Shown piece by piece: positions 15,886 to 22,203 of a DNA stretch of 22,531 nt; within the stretch, counting starts at the first letter, position 1; the number at the start of each line of letters is the position of its first letter. The DNA is from Clostridiales bacterium UBA6388 (lineage in GTDB: Bacteria; Bacillota; Clostridia; Oscillospirales; Oscillospiraceae). The position numbers were made by a program, and so were the translations under genes. The notes under the pieces are model-generated. The model was not told the DNA's origin. It ran no database searches and was given only the letters and a program-made list of their open reading frames with translations. The stretch spans positions 13,611 to 36,141 of the forward strand of contig DJQK01000073.1 in the NCBI GenBank assembly GCA_002437575.1. Direction: 5' to 3'.

Positions 15886-16586
15886 GAGTGTCCCCCTCCA
15901 TGCACAACGATCGTCGCAAAATAGCTGACGGTTTCGGGAAGCTGCGACAGGTCCCGGAAAATTTTCTGCGTGGGAAGGCCGCAGTCAGAAACCATCGCGG
16001 CGCGGTCCAACAGGCCATTGCGCTTGAGCGCAGCGACGGTCTCATGGATGGCACTGCCCGATTTCATGAGGACCTTCGTGCCGGGTCTGCGGAGCGCCTC
16101 GTCCAGGTCTGCGCTGGCCGGGATGATCTGAAGAGGCGCGTCCATCTCTGTGAGGCTGCACCCGAGCGCGGCGGCGACGGCAGAAAAGCTCGTGACGCCG
16201 GGGATCATCTGCGTTTCAAAGCCGTCTTTTCGGACACGCTCCAGAATATAATACGCCGTTGCAAAAACGGCCACGTCCCCGAGGTTCACCATCGCCACAT
16301 CCAGCCCCTGCGAAAGAAGCGTCTCGATGGCCGCGGCAATTTCCCGGTAGCTTTCCTCGCGCACACAGGCGTCATGCGACATCGTAAACCGGACGGGGAG
16401 AATGGTCTTGCCGTCCAGCCGGACAGCGCCTTTTGCGATATCCAGCGCGAGCATCTGCCCCGATTTTGTCTGCGGCGCAGCGATGACAGGGCAGCGCTCT
16501 AAAATGCGGACCGCCTGCAAGGTCAGAAGCGCCGGATCTCCGGGGCCGACGGATACGGCGTAAAAAGTTCCGCTTAAACCCTTCAT
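15873..16586 (-). CDS. cbiL: Cobalt-factor II (C20) methyltransferase CbiL
   Basis: CbiL uses SAM to methylate C20 of cobalt-sirohydrochlorin, the first committed ring modification after cobalt insertion. The 237-residue protein opens with YAVSVGPGDPALLTLQAVRIL, the CobI/CbiL form of the methylase motif. It continues with IAAPQTKSGQMLALDIA, the family segment PVRFTMSHD, VNLGDVAVFATAYYI and IPGVTSFSAVAAALG. CbiL proteins often have LGDPMFYST in the third block; here it reads LGDVAVFAT, a modest change. GGAGG precedes the ATG. Its start overlaps the ATPase stop as ATGA, which ties the importer and the biosynthetic genes into one coupled transcript. Confidence 0.93.
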   Translation of the reverse strand: MKGLSGTFYAVSVGPGDPALLTLQAVRILERCPVIAAPQTKSGQMLALDIAKGAVRLDGKTILPVRFTMSHDACVREESYREIAAAIETLLSQGLDVAMVNLGDVAVFATAYYILERVRKDGFETQMIPGVTSFSAVAAALGCSLTEMDAPLQIIPASADLDEALRRPGTKVLMKSGSAIHETVAALKRNGLLDRAAMVSDCGLPTQKIFRDLSQLPETVSYFATIVVHGGGHSCRH

Positions 16587-17365
16587 TTGGAACCTCCCGG
16601 TACAAATTCAAGCGTGTCAAAGCACGCGTCGTACTTGCCAGGCTCCATGTGATAGAGCTTGGCAATGTAGTCGCGGGTGAATATTTCCTCCGGCGGGCCT
16701 ACGCGGTCGATGCGGCCGGCCGCGACGCAGACCACCGTGTCCGATACCCGCGCGGCCAGATCCAGCTCGTGCAGCGACATGAGGACCGCCAGACCCTTTT
16801 CGCGCACCATGCGCTTGAGGATCGACAGAAGCTCGAGCTTATAGCGGATATCGAGAAAGCTCGTCGGCTCGTCGAGGACGATCAGCTCCGGCTGCTGGCA
16901 AAGGGCGCGGGCCAGCAGGATCCGCTGCCGCTGTCCGTCGCTCACGGCCTGAAAGGGCTTGTCTGCGAACGAAAGCGCGTCGACCTGCCGCAGACTTTCT
17001 TCAACGATCTTTTTATCCTCCGCACGCAGAATGCCGAGCCGTCCGGTATAGGGGTACCGGCCGGAGCTGACGACGTCGCGGCAGGTCATGAGCTCGGGGT
17101 CCATGCGCACGGTCATCAAAATGGCCATGCGCCGGGCAATATCGCCGCGGCTGCGTGCGCGCATATCCTCGCCGTCTAAAAAGACGGTTCCGTTTATGGC
17201 CGGAAGCTGAGAAATGATCGTTTTGAGAATGGTCGATTTTCCCGAGCCGTTCGGGCCGATGAGCGTAACGATCTTTCCGCGCTGCACCGAAAGCGCGACG
17301 TCCCGGATCAGGGCTTTGCCGTCGTAGCCGACGCTGAGTGCGTCTGTTCTCAAATAGTCGTTCAT
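16583..17365 (-). CDS. ABC transporter ATP-binding protein, FecE/BtuD type (corrinoid/tetrapyrrole uptake)
   Basis: The ATP-driving subunit of a metal-chelate importer, 260 residues. It has Walker A GPNGSGKST (37-45), a signature VSDGQRQR (141-148) with Asp where Gly is usual, Walker B LIVLDEPTSFLD, and H-loop MSLHELDLA. The usual Q-loop glutamine is not evident: the expected region reads ILMTVRMDPELMT. That feature seems shared with a clostridial subgroup and is not an obvious defect. Position between the FecCD permease and cbiL, under a cobalamin riboswitch, makes corrinoid (BtuD-like) uptake the most likely role; heme or siderophore cannot be excluded on sequence. It follows the permease stop after 1 nt and overlaps cbiL by 4 nt. 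Confidence 0.9.
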   Translation of the reverse strand: MNDYLRTDALSVGYDGKALIRDVALSVQRGKIVTLIGPNGSGKSTILKTIISQLPAINGTVFLDGEDMRARSRGDIARRMAILMTVRMDPELMTCRDVVSSGRYPYTGRLGILRAEDKKIVEESLRQVDALSFADKPFQAVSDGQRQRILLARALCQQPELIVLDEPTSFLDIRYKLELLSILKRMVREKGLAVLMSLHELDLAARVSDTVVCVAAGRIDRVGPPEEIFTRDYIAKLYHMEPGKYDACFDTLEFVPGGSK

Positions 17366-17366
17366 C

Positions 17367-18377
17367 TCACGCCGCCTTTCTGTGGATCATCATGTAGATG
17401 ACAATGGGCGCACCGAAAATGGCTGTGATCGAGCTGATGCTGACCTCCGTGGGCGCGAAGGCCGTGCGCGCGATGAGGTCGCAGAACAGGCAGAACACGC
17501 CGCCGCCCAGAAAACACGCGGGGATCATGATGAGGGGCTCTGCGGATTTGAACAGCGATTTCATCAGGTGCGGCACGGCGATGCCGACAAAGGAGATGGG
17601 CCCTGCGAAGGCCGTGACGCAGGCGGACAAAACGCTCGAAAGCAAAATCAACGCCGCGCGGAAGGCCTTGAGCGGCACGCCCATATTCTGCGCGTACACC
17701 TCGCCGAGCTGATAGGCGCGGATGGGCTTGGACAGAAAAAAGACCAGAACCAGAGCCGCGCCGCAAAAGCCGGCAATCGTCCTGACATTCTCCCAGCTGA
17801 TTCCGGAAAACGAGCCCATTGACCAGTTGTGCAGGTTCACGATGTTCGAGTCATCTGCAAAGGTGACCAGAAGATCGGTCGCCGCCGTGCAGATATAGCC
17901 GATCATGACGCCGCAGATGACAAGCATACTCATCCGCCTGACCTTCTGCGAAACGGCGAGCACAAAGCCCATGGAGATCATCGCCCCGGCAAAGGCGGCT
18001 GCGATCAGGACCGCGGAAGAACAGACGAGCCCGCGGCCGAGCAGCACGATCATGACGATGCAGACGCTCAGCTTTGCGCCCGAGGAAATGCCGAGCACGA
18101 ACGGCCCTGCGATGGGGTTGTGGAAAAACGTTTGCAGAAGATAGCCCGAGACGGACAGCGCGCCGCCTAAAATGAGCGCGGAGAAAACGCGCGGCCGCCG
18201 GATCTGAAGCAGGATCCGGCTCTGTGTACTGTCGCCGCCGCCGCACAAAATTTCCCATATTTCAGACGCAGAGAGCTTCACGCTGCCCGCGAGAATGTTC
18301 CAGATCAGAAAAACAAGCGCAAGCAGCAGCAAAAGCACAAAGCCGCCCCATGTGCGAAGTCTGCGAGTGTGTTCCAT
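17367..18377 (-). CDS. ABC transporter permease, FecCD/BtuC family
   Basis: A 336-residue polytopic membrane protein of the type II importer family. It has the N-terminal helix, the RRPRVFSALILGGALSVSGYLLQ segment (seen as RRPRVFSA and GALSVSGYLLQ), NPIAGPFVLGISSGAKL, and the C-terminal coupling region AGPISFVGIAVPHLMKSL, all diagnostic of FecCD/BtuC. Around nine or ten hydrophobic stretches fit the fold. Two copies would form the channel with the ATPase encoded next. AAAGGAGG lies 6 nt before the ATG at 18375-18377. It starts 12 nt after the binding-protein gene. The context of a cobalamin riboswitch and cbi genes points to corrinoids or their precursors. Confidence 0.92.
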   Translation of the reverse strand: MEHTRRLRTWGGFVLLLLLALVFLIWNILAGSVKLSASEIWEILCGGGDSTQSRILLQIRRPRVFSALILGGALSVSGYLLQTFFHNPIAGPFVLGISSGAKLSVCIVMIVLLGRGLVCSSAVLIAAAFAGAMISMGFVLAVSQKVRRMSMLVICGVMIGYICTAATDLLVTFADDSNIVNLHNWSMGSFSGISWENVRTIAGFCGAALVLVFFLSKPIRAYQLGEVYAQNMGVPLKAFRAALILLSSVLSACVTAFAGPISFVGIAVPHLMKSLFKSAEPLIMIPACFLGGGVFCLFCDLIARTAFAPTEVSISSITAIFGAPIVIYMMIHRKAA

Positions 18378-18389
18378 ACCGCGCCTCCT

Positions 18390-19550
18390 TTATGACAGCT
18401 TTCGCAGGAAATGCAGCGGCTCGGCCGTCTTGTCCTGCAAGATCGCGTGCACATCGGCGATCAGATCGCCGAGCGCGAGAGATTCCTGATAAAAATTCTT
18501 TGTGATACACCAGACATTTCCGTTCTGCACGGCCTTGCAGCCGGAAAGAAGCGGGCTTTTTGTCAGCAGCTCGTCGATCGTTTTGATCTCGCCGTCGATG
18601 GTGCTGTTGTAGATCAGGATATCCGCGTCTGCGGCGGCGGCATAAAACGATTCCATCTGAATGGTCATGGTGGACAGCGCGTTTTCCTCGCCGCTTTCAT
18701 CGAAGCTGACATATCGTCCGCCGGCCATTGCGATGGCTTTTGCAATGTAATCGCCCGATTTGCGGACATTGACCGCGCCGGAGGAATTGATGTAGAAAAA
18801 TGCGACGCTCTGATCGGTCGGCTCCTGATCGAGGATCGGGCGGAGCGTTTCCAGCAGCGCGTCATACTGCGAGCAGGCCTCCTCTTCCTTCCCGACGAGC
18901 GCGCCGTAGAGCTTGATCCATTCGATCCGGCCGAGAGGGTCGGATTCGTAACTCGACCGCTCGACCAGAACGGGGATCCCGGCCGCCTGCAGCTGCTCGA
19001 CGACCTCCGGCGTGTGGTAGATCATCGTATTTTCGATGGCCAGATCGCAGCCGCTTTCCAGAATGGCCTCATAGTCCGGCGCGGAATACTTTCCGGCGTA
19101 GCGCATACGGCCGTCTTCCATTGCGGCTCTGGCGCTTTCGATGTACCAGTCGTCCGCCTTCAGCCCGCTCAGGGCGATCTGACCGACGGCGTCCAGATGG
19201 TCAAAGTAGTCCATCGCCGCGGACGCGACCAGATAGATATGGGAAAGCGGCAGATGCAAAACCGTCACGCCGTCCGGCACATCTTCGGGCGTTTCGGCGC
19301 CTTCCGCCACCAGAAGAAACGTCTGATCGTCTGCGATGGTGATGCGGGTATAGGCGTCTTCGGCATAGCTGACGGTAAACTGCGCGGCATAGGAAAGCGG
19401 AAGCGTCCGGTCAAATTTCAGGTCCTGCCAGGAAACAGCCGTCATTCCGGCCTCCGACGCCTCTGGCCGGGCATCTTGCTGCTCCGGCTGCGCGCAGGCG
19501 CAAAGAAGCAGCAGCAGCGCGGCCAGAAGCGTCAAACAGAACTTTTTCAT
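18390..19550 (-). CDS. ABC transporter substrate-binding lipoprotein, BtuF/FhuD-like
   Basis: A 386-residue exported binding protein. The signal peptide MKKFCLTLLAALLLLLCAC ends in a lipobox with lipidated Cys19, followed by a short Glu/Gln linker. The body has the type III (helical-backbone) binding-protein layout: an N-lobe with DGVTVLHLPL and GLKADDWYIESARAAM, a linking helix near EVVEQLQAAGIPVLVERS, and a C-lobe with YIAKAIAMAGGRYV, ADADILIYNSTIDGE and VQNGNVWCITKNFYQ. Ligand identity is not visible, but operon and riboswitch suggest a corrinoid or tetrapyrrole. The start overlaps the previous stop as ATGA and has no clear ribosome site of its own, so it probably depends on translational coupling. 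Confidence 0.9.
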   Translation of the reverse strand: MKKFCLTLLAALLLLLCACAQPEQQDARPEASEAGMTAVSWQDLKFDRTLPLSYAAQFTVSYAEDAYTRITIADDQTFLLVAEGAETPEDVPDGVTVLHLPLSHIYLVASAAMDYFDHLDAVGQIALSGLKADDWYIESARAAMEDGRMRYAGKYSAPDYEAILESGCDLAIENTMIYHTPEVVEQLQAAGIPVLVERSSYESDPLGRIEWIKLYGALVGKEEEACSQYDALLETLRPILDQEPTDQSVAFFYINSSGAVNVRKSGDYIAKAIAMAGGRYVSFDESGEENALSTMTIQMESFYAAAADADILIYNSTIDGEIKTIDELLTKSPLLSGCKAVQNGNVWCITKNFYQESLALGDLIADVHAILQDKTAEPLHFLRKLS

Positions 19551-20494
19551 TCGGCGGGCGTCAGGCTCTCGGACGAGAAGTTCAGCGTATATTCGATCTC
19601 ATGCGGCGTACTCATGGCTGTGGTATCGCCGATGACGGTGAGGTCTTTATCAAAGGCTGCGACGGGAATTTCAAACGTCGAGCCGGGGTCGGTCGTAAGC
19701 ACGTCATAGCGCACACCGTCTACGATCATGTAGTCGTATTTGCTGCTGCTCCAGACGAGCGTGGCCGTCGCTTTTCCGCTTGCTACGGCAATGGTCACGG
19801 GAGATTCAATATGCGATTTGCCGGAGCCGCCGGAGAAGGCGACCTCTGCGGTGTACGTGCCGTCGGCAAGGCCGAGCTCCTCGACCGTTTTTCCGGCGTC
19901 AGTCATCGGAACAGGGTTCGAAACGGAGACCTTATGGTCATACCAGACGCCCTTTTTGCCGATGAGCGCGAGGTCAAACTCGGTATCGAGCGCGGGAACG
20001 GGAATGTCGAAGCCGTAAACTTCTTCTGAAAGGCCGTCGGAATAGGTCACGGTATCCGTCGTGGGCTGCAAAAGCTCCGCGCCGTCCTTCTGCGCGTCTT
20101 CGGCCAGACCCGGGAACAGGTTCACGATCGACTTGGAGACAAGGCTTACGTGGATGGTCATCACGCCGTCTTTGACGGTGAGCGTCCCCTTGCCGTCGCA
20201 GGCCTCGTTGGCGTGGAACATGGAGCTGTCGGTGCTGAAGTCTGCGGTATAGACGCCGTCGGCAAGCGCGGGCTCGGCAGGTTCTTCCGTGGCCGTGGCT
20301 TCTTCGGCGGTCTTTTCGGAAGCGGACGCCTCCGCAGCAGGTTCTGAAGCAGCGGCTTCGGCGGGTTCTTCCGCGGCTTGTTCGGTCTGCGCCGTCTGGG
20401 GATCGGCGGTGGTTTCGGATTGCTTCTGTGCGCAGCCGGTCATGGCGGCAGCGAGCAGCAAAACGGCCAGCAGCAGGGCAATTAGCTTTTTCAT
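19547..20494 (-). CDS. Lipoprotein with two NEAT-like beta domains (putative tetrapyrrole/corrinoid binder)
   Basis: A 315-residue exported protein. Its signal peptide ends in the lipobox MTGC (lipidated Cys21), followed by an Ala/Glu/Thr-rich linker (22-77). Two beta-rich modules follow, each opening with LADGxYTA: residues about 78-193 and 209-308. Module 1 resembles NEAT (heme-binding) domains in layout, from DGVYTADF through TLTVKDGVMTIHVSL to VWYDHKVSVSN. Module 2 is shorter and carries WSSSKYDYMIVDG and STPHEIEYTLNF. I do not recognise a named function. NEAT domains carry heme across Gram-positive walls; here cbi genes and a cobalamin riboswitch make a corrinoid or cobalt-tetrapyrrole ligand an inference. 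AGGAGG lies 7 nt before the start. It ends as ATGA on the binding-protein gene. Confidence 0.75.
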   Translation of the reverse strand: MKKLIALLLAVLLLAAAMTGCAQKQSETTADPQTAQTEQAAEEPAEAAASEPAAEASASEKTAEEATATEEPAEPALADGVYTADFSTDSSMFHANEACDGKGTLTVKDGVMTIHVSLVSKSIVNLFPGLAEDAQKDGAELLQPTTDTVTYSDGLSEEVYGFDIPVPALDTEFDLALIGKKGVWYDHKVSVSNPVPMTDAGKTVEELGLADGTYTAEVAFSGGSGKSHIESPVTIAVASGKATATLVWSSSKYDYMIVDGVRYDVLTTDPGSTFEIPVAAFDKDLTVIGDTTAMSTPHEIEYTLNFSSESLTPAE

Positions 20495-20517
20495 GTGGTT
20501 TCCTCCTGAGCGTGCGT

Positions 20518-20549
20518 TGCTCCGGGGAAGAGCGATCTCCCCCGGAGCA
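20518..20549. other. Strong intercistronic hairpin between cbiK and the NEAT-like gene
   Basis: TGCTCCGGGG (20518-20527) pairs perfectly with CCCCGGAGCA (20540-20549), and the loop can pair further. No U-run follows on the transcribed (-) strand, so it is unlikely to be a full terminator. It may protect or process the mRNA after the first gene and so set different expression of cbiK and the genes behind it. Confidence 0.6.
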
Positions 20550-20565
20550 GTAAAAATGGTGTGGT

Positions 20566-21837
20566 TTACGCGTTCAGCGCCTCGATGGCAGCTTTGGTGT
20601 GGGCAACATAGATCGCCTGCACATCGGCGATCTCGCCGAGACCGGCGATCTGGCAGCCGACAGAAAGGCCGGCGGCCTCAAACATGGTCTTCCAGGAATC
20701 GTCCTCGGAACCGGCCATATCGTTGTTGGCGTGGTCGCCGGCGACGACCATCAGCGGGCGGAGAATGACGTTGGTGTAGCCCGCAGCCTTGACGGCTTCG
20801 ATGACGGCTTCTGCGGAGGTCTCTTCGGGCTCGCCTTCGACGGTGCCGATAAAGACGTTCTCATAGCCGAGGTTCTGCATCTGGGTCTGCATCTGGCTGT
20901 AGGTGACCTTTGCGACGTGCGCGGTGCCGTGGCCCAGGAAGACAAAGGCGGTGCCAGCTTCCTTGGCAGCCTCCAGGCTCTCCACGCCTGCGTCCTTGAC
21001 GGCTTCGGCGGTAATGGCCTTGGCGACGGCTTCCTTGTCGGCGTTGATGACCGTGGCGTCGGAACCGACCTCGCCGAGCAGCGGCTCTGCGATGGAAACG
21101 GATTCAAACTTGTCGCGGTAAGCGTCGATCGTTTCGCACATCTCGTCATACTCCGCGCCGTGCATCAGATGCGTCGGCTGAACAACGAGCTTCTTGACGC
21201 CATTGGCGACCGCGCGCTCGAGCGCCTGGTCCATGTTGTCGATCTTCTCGCCGTCACGGGCCTGAATGTGGTTGATGATGATCTGCGCGGTGAAGGCGCG
21301 GCGGACGGACCAGTCCGGATATGCGGCCTGCAGCGCGTCCTCGATGCCCTTGATGTCGGCCACGCGGCTGTCATTGTAGGACGTGCCGAAGGAGACGACG
21401 AGCAGTTCGTTTTCACCGATCTCGTCCTGATTTCTCGGGTCATCCTTCGAAGCGTCGCCCGTGTCGAGACCGAAGTAGTCGGGGCTGGCGTTTTCGCCTT
21501 CAACGAGCGCCTTCTGCGTGTCCGTCAGCGCGTCCCATGCGGCTTTGGCCGCTTCGCACTGGGCGTCGGTCTCGTCGGTGCGGGTCTGAACATAAATGGC
21601 GTCGATCAAAGCGGCGACCTCGTCGGCAGCCTGCTGGTCGAGCTCTTCCTGCGAGGGCTCTTCGGCGGCGGGTTCTTCTTCGGTGGTTTCTTCCGTATCT
21701 GTTTTTTCGGGAGTGGTTTCGGTGGTTTCGGTTTCTGCGGGCTGGGTTTCGGTTTCGGTGTCTGCGCTGCTTGCGCAGGCGGAGAGGGCGCTGAGCAGCA
21801 TCATGGCGGCCAGCAGCAGTGCGAGGGTCTTTTTCAT
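20566..21837 (-). CDS. cbiK: Exported lipoprotein sirohydrochlorin cobaltochelatase CbiK
   Basis: CbiK inserts Co2+ into sirohydrochlorin, the entry step of the anaerobic pathway. This 423-residue form is unusually long. A signal peptide with lipobox ALSAC (lipidated Cys21) is followed by a Thr/Glu-rich linker (22-65). Next comes a helical module (about 66-115, ending WDALTDTQKALVEG) like those in Gram-positive surface proteins, and then the chelatase domain from about 143 (LLVVSFGTSYNDSR). Likely catalytic/metal residues are His303 in FLGHGTAH and His369 in VVAGDHANNDM, matching the two conserved CbiK histidines; PTHLMHGAEYDEM is also present. The ATG at 21835-21837 is preceded by AGAGGTAA; the open frame upstream runs through the leader terminator and is not used. 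It is the first gene after the riboswitch. A periplasmic CbiK is known in Desulfovibrio. Confidence 0.93.
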   Translation of the reverse strand: MKKTLALLLAAMMLLSALSACASSADTETETQPAETETTETTPEKTDTEETTEEEPAAEEPSQEELDQQAADEVAALIDAIYVQTRTDETDAQCEAAKAAWDALTDTQKALVEGENASPDYFGLDTGDASKDDPRNQDEIGENELLVVSFGTSYNDSRVADIKGIEDALQAAYPDWSVRRAFTAQIIINHIQARDGEKIDNMDQALERAVANGVKKLVVQPTHLMHGAEYDEMCETIDAYRDKFESVSIAEPLLGEVGSDATVINADKEAVAKAITAEAVKDAGVESLEAAKEAGTAFVFLGHGTAHVAKVTYSQMQTQMQNLGYENVFIGTVEGEPEETSAEAVIEAVKAAGYTNVILRPLMVVAGDHANNDMAGSEDDSWKTMFEAAGLSVGCQIAGLGEIADVQAIYVAHTKAAIEALNA

Positions 21838-21879
21838 TTTGGGGTTACCTCTTTTCAAAAATTGTTCTGAAAGAAATAT

Positions 21880-21902
21880 AAAAACAGCTGCGTTGCCGCA
21901 GC
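21880..21902 (-). terminator. Leader terminator of the cobalamin riboswitch (expression platform)
   Basis: On the - strand GCTGCG-GCAA-CGCAGC (stem 21887-21892 with 21897-21902) is followed by TGTTTTTAT. It sits between the aptamer and cbiK, which suggests control by early transcription stop when cobalamin binds. A second hairpin (TGCGCG at 21923-21928 with CGCGCA at 21943-21948) lies just upstream in the leader. Confidence 0.75.
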
Positions 21903-21992
21903 CATTCTCCCTAACTGTATCGTGCGCGTGGGCCAAAAGCCGCGCGCAAAACTTGCAGGAAGGTCAACCCGTAGGCAGCGGATTTGAGATTC

Positions 21993-22150
21993 CACGTCAA
22001 GGCAGGTCTCCTGACTTCGATCATTGCAGCTTTGCCCTTCCCAGTTTCCCAGTGGTATGCAGAGCCGCTCCCGCTCACAGTGACTGTATCGCTCCGGATT
22101 TGCACCGGATTCCCTTTTCACCCGCCGTACGGCAGACACCCTGACGCTAC
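21993..22150 (-). ncRNA. Cobalamin riboswitch
   Basis: Read on the - strand the aptamer shows the B12 riboswitch core: GGGAATCCGGTGCAAATCCGG (given in parts, GGGAATCCGGTG then CAAATCCGG), ACAGTCACTGTGAGCGGGAG, CCACTGGGAAACTGGGAAGG and the 3' box AAGTCAGGAGACCTGCC (22001-22017). The ends GCGTCAGGG and CCTTGACGT can pair as P1. It lies in the 5' leader of the 16-gene operon, so binding of cobalamin should shut off synthesis and uptake together. Confidence 0.95.
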
Positions 22151-22175
22151 ATTTTTATATTTTTCAGACATCTAC

Positions 22176-22203
22176 ATTATAGCACAGCAAAAGATGTTGT
22201 CAA
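22176..22203 (-). promoter_or_regulatory. Sigma-A-type promoter of the cobalamin operon
   Basis: On the - strand TTGACA (22198-22203) and TATAAT (22176-22181) are both perfect, with a 16-nt spacer. Transcription should start about 20 nt before the riboswitch, giving a leader of roughly 330 nt before cbiK. Confidence 0.85.

Noticed and set aside
18411..19709. 432-codon open frame on the + strand opposite the binding-protein gene
   Set aside because: It is antisense to a gene with clear signal peptide, fold and coupling, has no family motifs, and is a by-product of GC-rich codon use.
20599..21870. 423-codon open frame on the + strand opposite cbiK
   Set aside because: It mirrors cbiK; its glycine- and phenylalanine-rich end is the reverse of the Thr/Glu linker. 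No ribosome site or known domain.
21838..21936. N-terminal extension of cbiK by 33 codons
   Set aside because: It would translate through the leader terminator hairpin and bury the signal peptide; the ATG at 21837 gives a standard lipoprotein start.
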